A stretch of 15,582 nucleotides of DNA, taken from contig MU617335.1 in NCBI GenBank assembly GCA_025201705.1, positions 1-15,582 on the forward strand, read 5' to 3'. This document shows positions 1-8,023 of this stretch, piece after piece. Both the position numbers and the translations under genes were made by a program. The stretch is from Dissophora ornata (taxonomy: Eukaryota > Mortierellomycota > Mortierellomycetes > Mortierellales > Mortierellaceae). The notes beneath the pieces were generated by a model, which saw only the letters and a program-made list of their open reading frames with translations, ran no database searches and was not told the origin of the DNA. Numbering within the stretch: the first letter of the stretch is position 1; every line of letters begins with the position of its first letter.

Positions 1-310
1 AAAAAAAAAGGGGGCTTTGCGTTCACGTTTTTGGAAAATGCGAGCCCTGAAAACGTCGACAACGACAACTGAGATTCCGAGAGTGAACTCTCCAAATAAG
101 TTTATCCAGCGGGGTATAGGTTCGCCGACATTGGGACATATCTTGGGACCCGGTGTGATTCCATTGGCAGTCGACGCTACAAACCCGTCGGCAACGCTGC
201 AGTGGATTGAGACTATGAATGCCTCAGAATATTGGCAAGGTATGGAAAATAAGGGACTTCCAAAGTCATATGGAATGTCAGGATACCAACACTGACTGTA
301 GCACTTGATC
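1..310 (+). other. Left-edge region with a small unassigned ORF (ATG at 38, stop at 293-295)
   Basis: An 85-codon frame runs on the + strand from the ATG at 38 to the TGA at 293-295. I recognise no family in it. It is rich in Gly, Pro, Thr and Asn, with segments such as GHILGPGVIPLAVDATNPS and NKGLPKSYGMSGY, and it has no membrane segment. It lies exactly where exon 4 of the neighbouring - strand S12 pseudogene would be expected, and no exon 4 sequence is visible there on the - strand. It could be the tail of a gene starting outside the window, a fragment that arrived with a rearrangement, or chance. The first 14 bases are A9 followed by G5, suggesting an assembly edge. Confidence 0.2.
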
Positions 311-775
311 GAGGATGTGTCCCTTATATGAGTTCAAGTTCATGCCTAGACCATAGCCCAGCACTGGCGGAAACTCGACTGTACGTCTTCCCTGGATCTT
401 GAGCGAATGGCCCGTCAACATTTCCTCTACTCACCACCTGCTTGCCATCCAACTCTCCCAACTTCACAACTACCTGTCCCAGATCCAGCATGATCGAAAT
501 CATGTCCCCCGAGGGTCCATCTGCCATGTAAATGTACTTGAGGTCGGCTTTGTTATATTCCCCCTTGACTGGCGTGGTTCAGTCGCTTGCCCATCTCGGT
601 CTGTGAGAATCCGGAGCTGGAAAGACCAAGTGGTCGAAAGACTTCAGGTTCGATTAGCTGCCCGTAAGCGACGTTGGCTGAAGCTTCTTGTGAGGTGACC
701 TTTGGGAAAAGTGTGTGGGTCGAAGACGCTCCTCTGAGGGTTGTAATCAACTGGGAAATGGATATAAAATATCCT
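311..775 (-). pseudogene. Serine beta-lactamase-like (peptidase S12) pseudogene fragment, exon-3 equivalent
   Basis: Read on the - strand, this piece is homologous to exon 3 of the intact S12-like gene at 5965-7774. It begins near 773 with a decayed start and passes through QLITTLRGAS (from 753) and FRPLGLSSSGFSQTEM. It continues in a second frame with IYMADGPSGDM and LGELDGKQVV, and in a third with VEEMLTGHS and YGLGMNLNSYKGHIL, ending near 311. There are two frameshifts, near 553 and near 430. About ten residues are missing just before the EASANV segment; these include the Y-S-N motif that carries the catalytic tyrosine in the intact gene. The segment corresponding to the H-G-G motif is also lost. 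It cannot encode an active enzyme. It matches the C-terminal side of the gene whose first two exons appear at 4739-5378 on the same strand. Confidence 0.8.
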
Positions 776-794
776 TGAGAAACAGGGGCGGCAT

Positions 795-806
795 GGGGGG
801 GGGGGG
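795..806. repeat. G12 homopolymer
   Basis: Twelve consecutive G residues on the + strand, close to where homology to the S12 pseudogene stops. The other S12 break, near 4787, also lies beside a homopolymer pair (A8 then C6 at 4770-4783). Confidence 0.9.
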
Positions 807-1030
807 AAGAGAAAAAATGCCGTTGACGTAGGACAGGGAACTCAATAGGGAGTTCCTGTGACAATGCCACGTGCGTCGACTTTGTCGGCGTCTTTTGCAA
901 AATGAAGCAAAACGCTGCCTTCTTCAAGCAGGTATATCCATGCTTCAGCAAATCGCTCATATTAATCTCTTTCTGTCCGTCTCACTTTTTTCCGGTACTC
1001 ACACCCTCACTCGCATTCCCACATTCTTTT

Positions 1031-1050
1031 ACATACATACATACATACAT
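1031..1050. repeat. (ACAT)5 microsatellite in the leader of the LRR gene
   Basis: Five perfect ACAT units end about 20 bp before the start codon of the LRR gene. They follow a pyrimidine-rich stretch (about 966-1030), so they probably lie in its promoter or 5' untranslated region. The sequence between the pseudogene and this start (776-1069) holds no other gene that I can see. Confidence 0.9.
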
Positions 1051-1069
1051 AAGTCATCAAGAGCCAGCG

Positions 1070-3620
1070 ATGGAAGACACTCAATCATTCCGCTTGACTG
1101 GGAAGTTAGACATCAAAAAAATCCCTCTCGACAATGTCAATGGGCAGAATATCGTCTTTCCTGGGGTTAAATATGTCAAGAACGGCGAAGTGACCGTCAC
1201 CAAGATGACGGATTCGCATCAAAACAGGTAACGAAAAGCATGCAAATATGACTCAACACATAGAGTCAAGAAGAACAGCCATGCTGAGAAGGTGCTTTAT
1301 TTTATTTCTACACTTTAGAATCAAGCCTGACCGTATCAAGCATTGCCCGAATGTAGTCCTGGAGGTTGTTTTGTCTCCAATGTCAACTCCAAATCCTGGA
1401 TTCGAGGGGGTAGCCCTTCACCAGCTGGGTGGAATTCAGGAAAGCGTCAAGCAGGTTTCGAAGGGGGTACAAGACGCCAATGATCGCTTGATTCTGATCC
1501 AGAGCAAGACAGAGGCCATATTGACCCAGAACTATGAGCTGCTTGAATACACCATCCCAAGGCTGTTCATTGTTCTTCCTGAAAAGTCGACATCCTGGGA
1601 CCCGAAAACCATGCTCCGCACCAAGTTCCGCTTGCATTTCATCTGTGAGTGTGGCGAACACACCAAGGCGTCCGGAAGCAACATCCCTCACCACCTTCAT
1701 CTGGCTAACCATGAAGGATATGTCGTCAACAAGCCGACAGAGTTTTTCAAGAAATACGGACCTTTCTTGACGTTGATGCTCGAGATGATTAAGGTCGGGA
1801 CGAGTATCGCAGGCCATGTCGTCCCAGCGCTGGCGAGCTTGAAGGTGGTCGACATTCTCGATTCTGCCCAGTCCACCGTCGACTCGGTCACGTCCAAGGT
1901 TATCGAGGGGGTTGACTATTCTCTGAAATATCTGGAGGAGAGTCGTACTCTAATCCAAAAGCCGGACGGCGTTGGCGTTGATGGTGATCTGAGGATGTCG
2001 CAGCAATATCTTGCTACCTACTTTGCTGGCGTCGAGGGATTGGAAGGAGTCGACCTGCGCCAACTAGGCTCGTACCTATCAACCAACAGCTCGGATACCT
2101 TGCTAGGCAATCTGTACCGCATGACAACTAAGGATGGCTACATCAAATGGGTCTGTCGCCACCACTATCGAGCAAGCTATCAAGAAGCGCTCACCCAGAA
2201 GCTGTGTGATGTAGTCAAGTTGGCAGGAGGTGTATTTGACGAGCAACTTGGGAGTATCAAAGTAACCTTGAAGTCTAGTTTTGCTGCAGCCGAGTTCAAT
2301 GAGGCCCTCAGCAAAGCGAAGGCTGGTGTTTACGACTTGGATATCACATTCGACTGGGATTGCTCCAGGACCGATCTTGAAGCATTTGAGAAAGCACTCA
2401 AGATGTCAAGTGTATCAATTCTTCGACTTGGTCTCGAACAATTTCAAGCAAGCATCATCAGTGAACTGTTTTCAACATCGGCACGATATGAAATACTTGT
2501 TCGTATCATGGAGCATCCCAATATGAAAATGATTCATATTGTTCTATCCAAGGATTTCATGAAACTTCCTAGGTTACAACCCAAACGATCATCACACCTT
2601 CATAAGTTATCCATTGAGATGACACCTCGAAGGATTGGAGCTAGTGATTTTCGAGAACTTGTAAAATCACTCAAGACCAACAACCCTTTGACCACTTTGA
2701 ACTTGCAGCACAACTCGATTGGGAATGAAGGAGCCCTAGCACTGTCAGAGGCACTCAAGACAAACATCACTTTGATCACTTTGAACTTGTGGAGGAACTC
2801 GATTGAGAAGGAAGGAGCTCTGGCACTATCGGAGGCACTCAAGACCAACACCACTTTGACCACTTTGAACTTGTGGAGCAACTCGATTAAGAAGGAAGGA
2901 GCTCTGGCACTATCGGAGGCACTCAAGACCAACACCACTTTGACCACTTTAGACTTGCAGTACAACTCGATTGGGAAAGAAGGAGCTCTGGCACTATCGG
3001 AGGCACTCAAAACCAACACCACTTTGACCACTTTGTACTTGGGGAGCAACTGGATTGTGAAGGAAGGAGCTCTGGCACTGTCAGAGGCACTCAAGACCAA
3101 CACCATTTTGACCATTTTGGACTTGGGGAACAACTCAATTGAGAATGAAGGAGCTCTGGCACTGTCGGAGGCACTCAAGACCAACACCACTTTGATCACT
3201 TTGAACTTGCTGGGGAGCTCGATTGGGAAGGAAGGAGCTCTGGCACTATCGGGGGCGCTCAAGACCAACACTACTTTGACCACTTTGATCTTGCGGAACA
3301 ACTCGATTGGGAATGAAGGAGCTCTAGAACTGTCGGAGGCACTCAAGACCAACACCACTTTGACCGCTTTGAACTTGTATAACAACTCGATTGGAAAGGA
3401 AGGAGCTCTGGCACTGTCGGAGGCACTCAAGACCAACACCACTTTGACCATTTTGGACTTGGAGGGGAACTCGATTGGGAAGGAAGGAGCTCTGGCACTG
3501 TCGGAGGTACTCAAGACCAACACGACGTTGACCAGTTTGGACTTGCAGAAAAATTCGACTGGGAAGGAAGGAGCTCTGGCACTGATTAACGTGTCCAAGG
3601 CCAGAGATGTAAGATGGTAG
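1070..3620 (+). CDS. RNI-type leucine-rich repeat protein (receptor-like), two exons, 819 aa
   Basis: Exon 1 is 1070-1227, the intron is 1228-1318 (GTAACG...TTTAG, 91 bp) and exon 2 is 1319-3620. The splice joins NR to IKPDRIKH. The ATG at 1248 opens the longest frame but lies inside the intron, so I chose 1070 (segments FRLTGKLDIKKIP and FPGVKYVKNGEVTV), which matches the N-terminus of a multi-copy Mortierella family as I remember it. Residues 135-225 form a conserved module with LFIVLPE, a C162-E-C164-G-E-H167 cluster, H177/H178/H180/H184 and a hydrophobic stretch. A second conserved module (about 285-445) contains GNLYRMTTKDGYIKWVC. Residues 504-811 are eleven 28-residue RNI-type LRRs, followed by a short unique tail. 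There is no signal peptide, so it is probably cytosolic. No NB-ARC or NACHT P-loop is visible. A role in protein recognition is inferred from the LRRs; the actual function is unknown. Confidence 0.87.
2670..3593 (+). repeat. 84-bp tandem array, 11 units, coding for RNI-type LRRs
   Basis: The codons CTC AAG ACC recur with an exact 84-bp spacing from 2670 to 3510 without any indel, giving eleven units of 28 residues. The consensus is roughly TTLTTLNLxxNSIGKEGALA followed by LSEALKTN. A diverged half unit (IGASDFRELVKS) precedes the array. Most of each unit is nearly identical in DNA, including silent sites. Differences concentrate in the two codons before the conserved Asn: QH, WR, WS, QY, GS, GN, LG, RN, YN, EG and QK in order. 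Because the period is a multiple of three, a long antisense frame (2600-3643) is also open by construction. Confidence 0.95.
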
Positions 3621-3854
3621 CAGAAACAGGAACCGTCAGCCAAGTGGAATCAGGAAATGAAAAGAAAATCAGACTGACATGATGAACAACTCTATGGAGA
3701 ACATCAAAACTTCATAGAAAACCCATACACCATACATTCGTACACCCGGCGGCATCATCATCACCACCACCATTATTGGTCATCGGTCCTCTCCAGGGTT
3801 GAATCCTACTCATCCATCCCTACACAGTAAACAGAGATTTTATTGCATGCGATT
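3621..3854. other. Intergenic, between the convergent ends of the LRR gene and the GCR1_C-like remnant
   Basis: This stretch follows the TAG stop of the LRR gene. I see no ORF, RNA gene or AATAAA signal in it. It is A-rich at the start and then has CAT/CAC-rich low-complexity sequence around 3750-3780. Confidence 0.5.
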
Positions 3855-4449
3855 TTACGTGCCGTCATCATCATCATTATCGTCGTCGTCGTCGTAGTCG
3901 TCACTACTTACTCCAGCAAGTTTCTCTCCTGCACCAGCGCTGCCAGCATCATCCTTAGCCTTATCCTTAGCCTTGCCCTTACCCTTACTCACCCTCCTCC
4001 CTTAACTCAGCTGGCAACAGTACTTAATTGGTTGATACTCCACTTGTGTTGCACGCCTTTCTATTTCATTTCTGAGTGCGAGTTCACGGCTCCTGCCACC
4101 TCAGACTCATCCAGTTCTTGAGTAGCTAGGAACTCCACCTCCTCGATGATTTGCCTCCTGTTGTTTAGTTGCTTTCGGGGACAAGCTTGAAGCCGCACTT
4201 GGGGTTTAGGGCCACCTCTGGATTCCTTAAATAACTGAAAGGCATAGTATTCATCCCAGACCTGACTCACGGTCGATTAAGCGGCAGTTCACCTTGAACG
4301 TGTCTGTCGGTCCCCATCGCTCTTGCTTCGAGTGCAGTAGCTGAAGTCAAATTAGCCGATGCCGGTGCTGCTGCAGTTGAGAAATGAGGCGGCGACGGCA
4401 GCTTTAGTATAGCAGAGACAGGCATGGCGTTCTTGAGTCCGCTGTCCAT
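3855..4449 (-). pseudogene. GCR1_C-like DNA-binding domain gene remnant with charged C-terminal stretch
   Basis: Three open stretches on the - strand appear to belong together. The first, 4449-4267, starts at an ATG and is Ala/Pro/Ser-rich, ending in PLNR. The second frame follows at once with TVSQVWDEYYAF, then RKQLNNRRQIIEEVE, and stops at 4061-4063. The order LNR, TVSQVW-E-Y, then a basic R-R-x-I-I-x-E-x-E helix is that of GCR1_C domains, which in fungi occur in transcription factors and in Crypton tyrosine recombinases. The motif is split between two frames exactly at the stop codon (4267-4269), so a 1-base loss (or a sequencing error) is likely. The third stretch (about 3998-3855, TAA stop) encodes KGKGKAKDKAKDD and an Asp-rich tail. 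Its link to the domain by splicing is unproven, as I found no convincing donor/acceptor pair. Confidence 0.4.
3865..3902. repeat. TCA/TCG trinucleotide repeat
   Basis: An imperfect trinucleotide run, (TCA)4, TTA, (TCG)5, TAG, TCG, TC. On the - strand it would encode an Asp/Asn tract at the end of the GCR1_C-like remnant. A duplicated 12-mer (ATCCTTAGCCTT) follows at 3951-3974 and would encode the alternating Lys/Asp/Ala stretch. Confidence 0.85.
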
Positions 4450-4738
4450 TTTGTGATCGTATGTTAACCATTGAACAACGGGCTATGATAGTAGAGATTC
4501 ACCTCCTGCCGTAATCAGGGGAATAGGCGTGGGAATTAGATCCCTAATTGATGTTAATCAATTTGGCATGGCACTGTTAAAACAAATGAGCTCCCCTCAT
4601 TCACTTTTGGTTTCCTGTCAAGTTCGTGGGTACGCTCACTAAGGCCATTTTCGACGTTTGTAGATGAAAAGAACGGCCATGAAAGTTCAGGATTTGCTTT
4701 GCGTTCCTGAAAAGAAAAACGTCAAACAAGAAACCAGC
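4450..4738. other. Unassigned spacer between the GCR1_C-like remnant and the S12 N-terminal fragment
   Basis: No gene is visible on either strand. There is a compact palindromic cluster near 4540-4562 (ATTGATGTTAATCAAT), otherwise only ordinary mixed sequence. If the S12 gene was split by an insertion, this stretch would be part of the inserted segment. Confidence 0.4.
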
Positions 4739-5378
4739 CTAATTTTCCCACAGCGCTTTAAAGCGCAGCAAAAAAAACCCCCCTGCAGTGCGATGCGAGA
4801 GCAAGTCCACGAGCGTCAATTGAGAGGTGAGGACCGGATCCTGCAGCTGAAACTCGGGAAGATACTTTGATACTGGAGTGATGTCCCAGTCGATCTTTCC
4901 CTCCGCTATAAGTTCGCCAATGGTTGCAGTTGTAAACATCTTTGTTGTGGATGCAATTGGCATCAAGGTCTATTTTGCAAATGCATTAAAATAAAAGCGC
5001 GAGGTCATTCCTTGCACTTTAATAATGACGACGATAGTGAGAAAAATGCCTGTTTGTGTTTGAAATTCTTATGCATACCTCCGGTGTAAAAGGTTCCTCA
5101 TCATTTCGCCTACCGAATCCTTCTGAGAAGATGAGCTCGCCTTTGTGAAGAATAGCGACACTCATACCGGGGATACCACCATTAACTAAGGCCTTTTCCA
5201 GGATCTCGAAGAGATTCGATAGCGGCTTGATATCGGTGTTTGCATCAGGGATCAGCACAGTGTGGAGACATGCCTGGCGGAAAGTAGCAGAAGGATAGTG
5301 CAAAGGCGTTGGAGATGTGAAAGATGTGGAAGATGTGGAAGATGTAAAGCCGGCTTCTTTAATTAAGATTTGCTGCAC
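4739..5378 (-). pseudogene. N-terminal fragment of serine beta-lactamase-like (peptidase S12) gene, exons 1-2 only
   Basis: Exon 1 is 5378-5079. The intron is 5078-4970 (GTATGC...AATAG, 109 bp). Exon 2 runs from 4969 with homology to the intact neighbour down to about 4787. Segments include GGIPGMSVAILHKGELIFSEG and, after the splice, TLMPIASTTKMFTTATIGEL, with the nucleophile motif S-T-T-K in place. Homology ends at LLSHRT, exactly where the intact paralogue has its intron 2 donor. Here GCAGGGGGG and T8 follow on the coding strand, and the frame runs on for 15 unrelated codons to a stop at 4739-4741. The Y-x-N and H-x-G motifs and the C-terminal domain are missing, so no active enzyme is expected. 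The N-terminus is about 34 residues longer than in the intact gene and includes a Thr/Ser repeat from a 12-bp tandem (5308-5346). Confidence 0.8.
4753..4766. repeat. 14-bp perfect palindrome GCGCTTTAAAGCGC
   Basis: A perfect self-complementary 14-mer 20 bp beyond the point where S12 homology stops, next to the A8C6 run at 4770-4783. It may be a footprint of whatever truncated the S12 gene, or chance. Confidence 0.9.
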
Positions 5379-5964
5379 AGAAATTGTAATAAAAAAAATA
5401 CACTAGTGTGTTGGACAGCGGTGGACAATATCTAGACTATCGACCAGCAAGATATTTCATTTTTTAGTTGAGGCAAAAACATTGGGATGATCATACACAT
5501 GTGGAGAGGGAGGAGGCACGGCGCCAACACAAATGCTCAGTACTAATGCCTTATTTGACGCGTTCTGATGAGTCTCAACAGACGTTACGATCGCTTGAAT
5601 ATTTAATTTACCCACACGGCTAAGACGACACCCTGTCGGGCTTACTGAGGCGGAATGCTCAGGCCAATGGGCCTGAAATTGAGGCAGCATCTCAAGACCC
5701 ACAACCGGAGGGGTCATGTTGGGTCCACACAGTATGTGCTGCTCATGGTTGTGCACTGCAGATTTCATATGCCACAAAAATCTTGGCTCTTAATTCGGTC
5801 TTGTCAAAATGCGTTCAAATTTGGGCTTCTACGCTCAGCAATTCTAACAAATTCCAGCCCAGATCAGTGTAAACCAATTCCTAACTTTGAACGCATTGTG
5901 TTTTCGCTCTCAAACAACGCGCATCGATGCGTTAAATTATAATGATCGGGTCTTTTCTTTTACG
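5379..5964. other. Intergenic region between the S12 fragment and the intact S12 gene; imperfect inverted repeat
   Basis: I see no convincing gene. It holds the upstream region of the S12 fragment and the downstream region of the intact S12 gene. The 12-mer AATGCGTTCAAA (5809-5820 region) occurs inverted as TTTGAACGCATT (about 5886-5897). The matching extends imperfectly to about 20 bp. A related copy (GATGCGTTAAAT) follows at 5927-5938, beside the 12-bp palindrome CGCATCGATGCG (5920-5931). No AATAAA is visible downstream of the intact gene. Confidence 0.45.
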
Positions 5965-7774
5965 CTAGTCTTTTCTTTTGAACTCGTGCACACCCTCGAG
6001 CATGTCCGCCACCTCTACCGTGAACCCTGCCACGGTGCCACCATGACTATCCGTCAAAAAACTAACGAGTGCGCCAATCTCCACCGCAAAGTCATTCAGT
6101 ACAACGCTAAAAGTGTCAAAATGATGATGCATCAATTTGCTCTCAAACAACCTCAGCTTGAAAACCAACGACCGCTCGTCCGTATCGTCATCCTTCCCCA
6201 TCCGAACGGAGACGTCGCCTAGAATCGCGTTCGTGTACTCTCCCACATATCCCTCTAACGCGTGCGCCGGTGACTTGTTCAGGATCTGTTTTGGGAGGTC
6301 CTGTTTCACGAGCGAGGCAAGCTCTTCGTAATCCGAGTGCGTATTACTAATGGCCGCCTCGAACCAGTCCTTAGTCTTGGTGAGCGCAAGTAATTCGTCT
6401 GCGATGTAGTATGGGAGTTGATTCAGGAGATCTGAGACGTCAATGTTTGCAAGCTGGGCGATTACCAGATCAACGTCTGGGAAGATTGCCAGGTTCGCGC
6501 GGAACCCTGGAACAGATCCTCCTGTTGATTATTAGAGTGAATGAAAAAAGGTACAGCTGTGAGTAAAGAGAATGATACTTACAGACGCACGTATATTCAA
6601 CAGGAGTATGAATGCGACATGTAAAGTCCCTTTACCATGGCGATATAAGACGTGTCCTTTGTACGAATCCAAAACAAATCCCATGCCATATGCCGTCACC
6701 GGCGGGGACTCTGGCGCACCCTTCTTACTGCGCATGAACGAGTGGCCGCTAAGCATCTCCTCGACACTATCCTTATTTAACACCTGCTTTCCATCGAGTT
6801 CGCCGTGCTTCATGATAACCCTCCCCCACTTGACGAGATCCAACACATTGGAATACATGTCGCCAGCTGGCGCGTCTGTCATATAGATTTCATCCAAATG
6901 ACCTTGTTCAAAGACTCCATTCTGTGCATCCAAAAATGAGGCAGCATCGTACGGCATGGCATAATTGGATCGTGTTTTCATCTCCATAGAGGAAAATCCA
7001 GAATCAGTCAGGCCTAGCCGTTGAAGGATTTTGGTCTCAACTACGTTTTCGTAGGAGATGCCTACGACATTGGCTGCTGCTTCGCCGGCAACGGCGTACA
7101 TGACGTTGCTGTAGTTGCATTTGGTACGTAGTTTCGAATCCATCTTGACATGCTTTAAGCGCTTGATCAGGTCTCTTCTCGACTCTGTGTTCCTGAACCA
7201 GGCAAGGTCAATATCTGGGAGGCTCTACTCGACATGGTTTGATGGTGTTATTGTCTCTTCATGCACCCAAATATGGCAGTAGCAACACTGTGAGAATATT
7301 CTAAGACTTACTGTGCGGTGCGATAGTAGATCGACAAGAGTCAATTGAGAAGTGAGGACTGGATCCTGGAGCTCAAACTCCGGAAGGTACTTGGACACTG
7401 CGGTCGTGTCCCAGTCCATCTTTCCCTCTGCCACCAGTTCTCCGATAGCTGAAGCTGTGAACGCCTTTGTCAGAGATCCGATTGGCGCCAATGTCTAAAC
7501 CCACATCAACCGAGGTTCAGATTGCACAACTGTCAGTATCGCGTTAACCATGAGTGCGGAAATGATGCAAAATTCTGCATTCTGGTGCACAAATTCGCAC
7601 CTCTGTCGTAAAAGGCTCCAGTTCGTTTCGCTTTCCAAAGCCCTCTGCAAAAATGAGATCGCCCTTGTGGAGAATGGCGACACTCCATCCTGGAATGCCA
7701 CCTTCAACCCTCGCTTTTTCGAGGGTTTTAGATAGATTTGAGAGTGGGGTAGTGTTGGTATTAGGAGGTTGCAT
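5965..7774 (-). CDS. Serine beta-lactamase-like protein (peptidase S12 / class C fold), four exons, 500 aa
   Basis: Exons on the - strand: 7774-7601, 7494-7312, 7224-6636, 6521-5965. The introns are 106, 87 and 114 bp (donors GTGCGA, GTAAGT, GTAAAG; acceptors TTTAG, AGTAG, AACAG). All three junctions keep frame. The family motifs are present: nucleophile motif S65-L-T-K68 (IGSLTKAF), Y157-S-N159 (CNYSNVMYAVAG) and H315-G-G317 (YRHGGSVPGF). The last follows from joining exons 3 and 4, because the intron interrupts the first Gly codon. Such proteins are serine hydrolases: esterases, peptidases or acyltransferases as often as beta-lactamases, so the substrate is not predictable. The C-terminal 180 residues form an additional domain, as is common in this family. 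No signal peptide is visible, so it is probably cytosolic. The start is the first ATG after an in-frame stop, 56 bp below a TATA box. Two decayed relatives lie to the left on the same strand. Confidence 0.88.
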
Positions 7775-7829
7775 GTCGAAGTTTTATTTTTGATTTGAAG
7801 AGAAGAATGAGGCATTGCAAAAGAGCGGC

Positions 7830-7837
7830 TATTTATA
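7830..7837 (-). promoter_or_regulatory. TATA box (TATAAATA) of the S12-like gene
   Basis: On the - strand TATAAATA lies 56-63 bp upstream of the start codon at 7774, a usual position for a fungal core promoter with a short leader. Confidence 0.55.
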
Positions 7838-7969
7838 TGTGCCGTGGGAACGGTGGTGGTCGCCACCAAAGATTCAAAGCTCCGTCCATTTGTTGTGAAG
7901 GGAGCGCTTGGAGCTGTTGCGGCAACTCTCGCCCACCAACGATGGGTGTTTATAACATATTGATTGCTG

Positions 7970-7975
7970 TTTATT
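7970..7975 (-). terminator. Polyadenylation signal AATAAA for the F-box gene
   Basis: AATAAA on the - strand, 48 bp after the TGA stop (8026-8024) of the F-box gene. The sequence between the stop and the signal is AT-rich. Confidence 0.5.
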
Positions 7976-8023
7976 CGTGTTTAATTATATCTATTTTTTG
8001 ACCCCTGATCGAACATGCGGCGC

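Larger units (their letters stand above)
7775..8023. other. Short intergenic region: promoter of the S12 gene and 3' end of the F-box gene
   Basis: Both flanking genes are on the - strand. The stretch holds the polyadenylation signal of the F-box gene and the TATA box of the S12 gene, and nothing else that I can identify. Confidence 0.6.

Noticed and set aside
2600..3643. A 347-codon open frame antisense to the LRR array
   Set aside because: The array has a period of 84 bp, a multiple of three. One stop-free antisense unit is therefore copied eleven times. The LRR protein is on the + strand, and the antisense product has only a low-complexity repeat.
5457..5777. 106-codon - strand frame in the intergenic region
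   Set aside because: No recognisable motif, composition typical of non-coding sequence, and no splice partners or promoter signals.
5965..7774. True antibiotic-resistance beta-lactamase
   Set aside because: Only the shared fold and motifs (SxxK, YxN, HxG) are seen. Fungal members are usually esterases, peptidases or acyltransferases, and no secretion signal is present.
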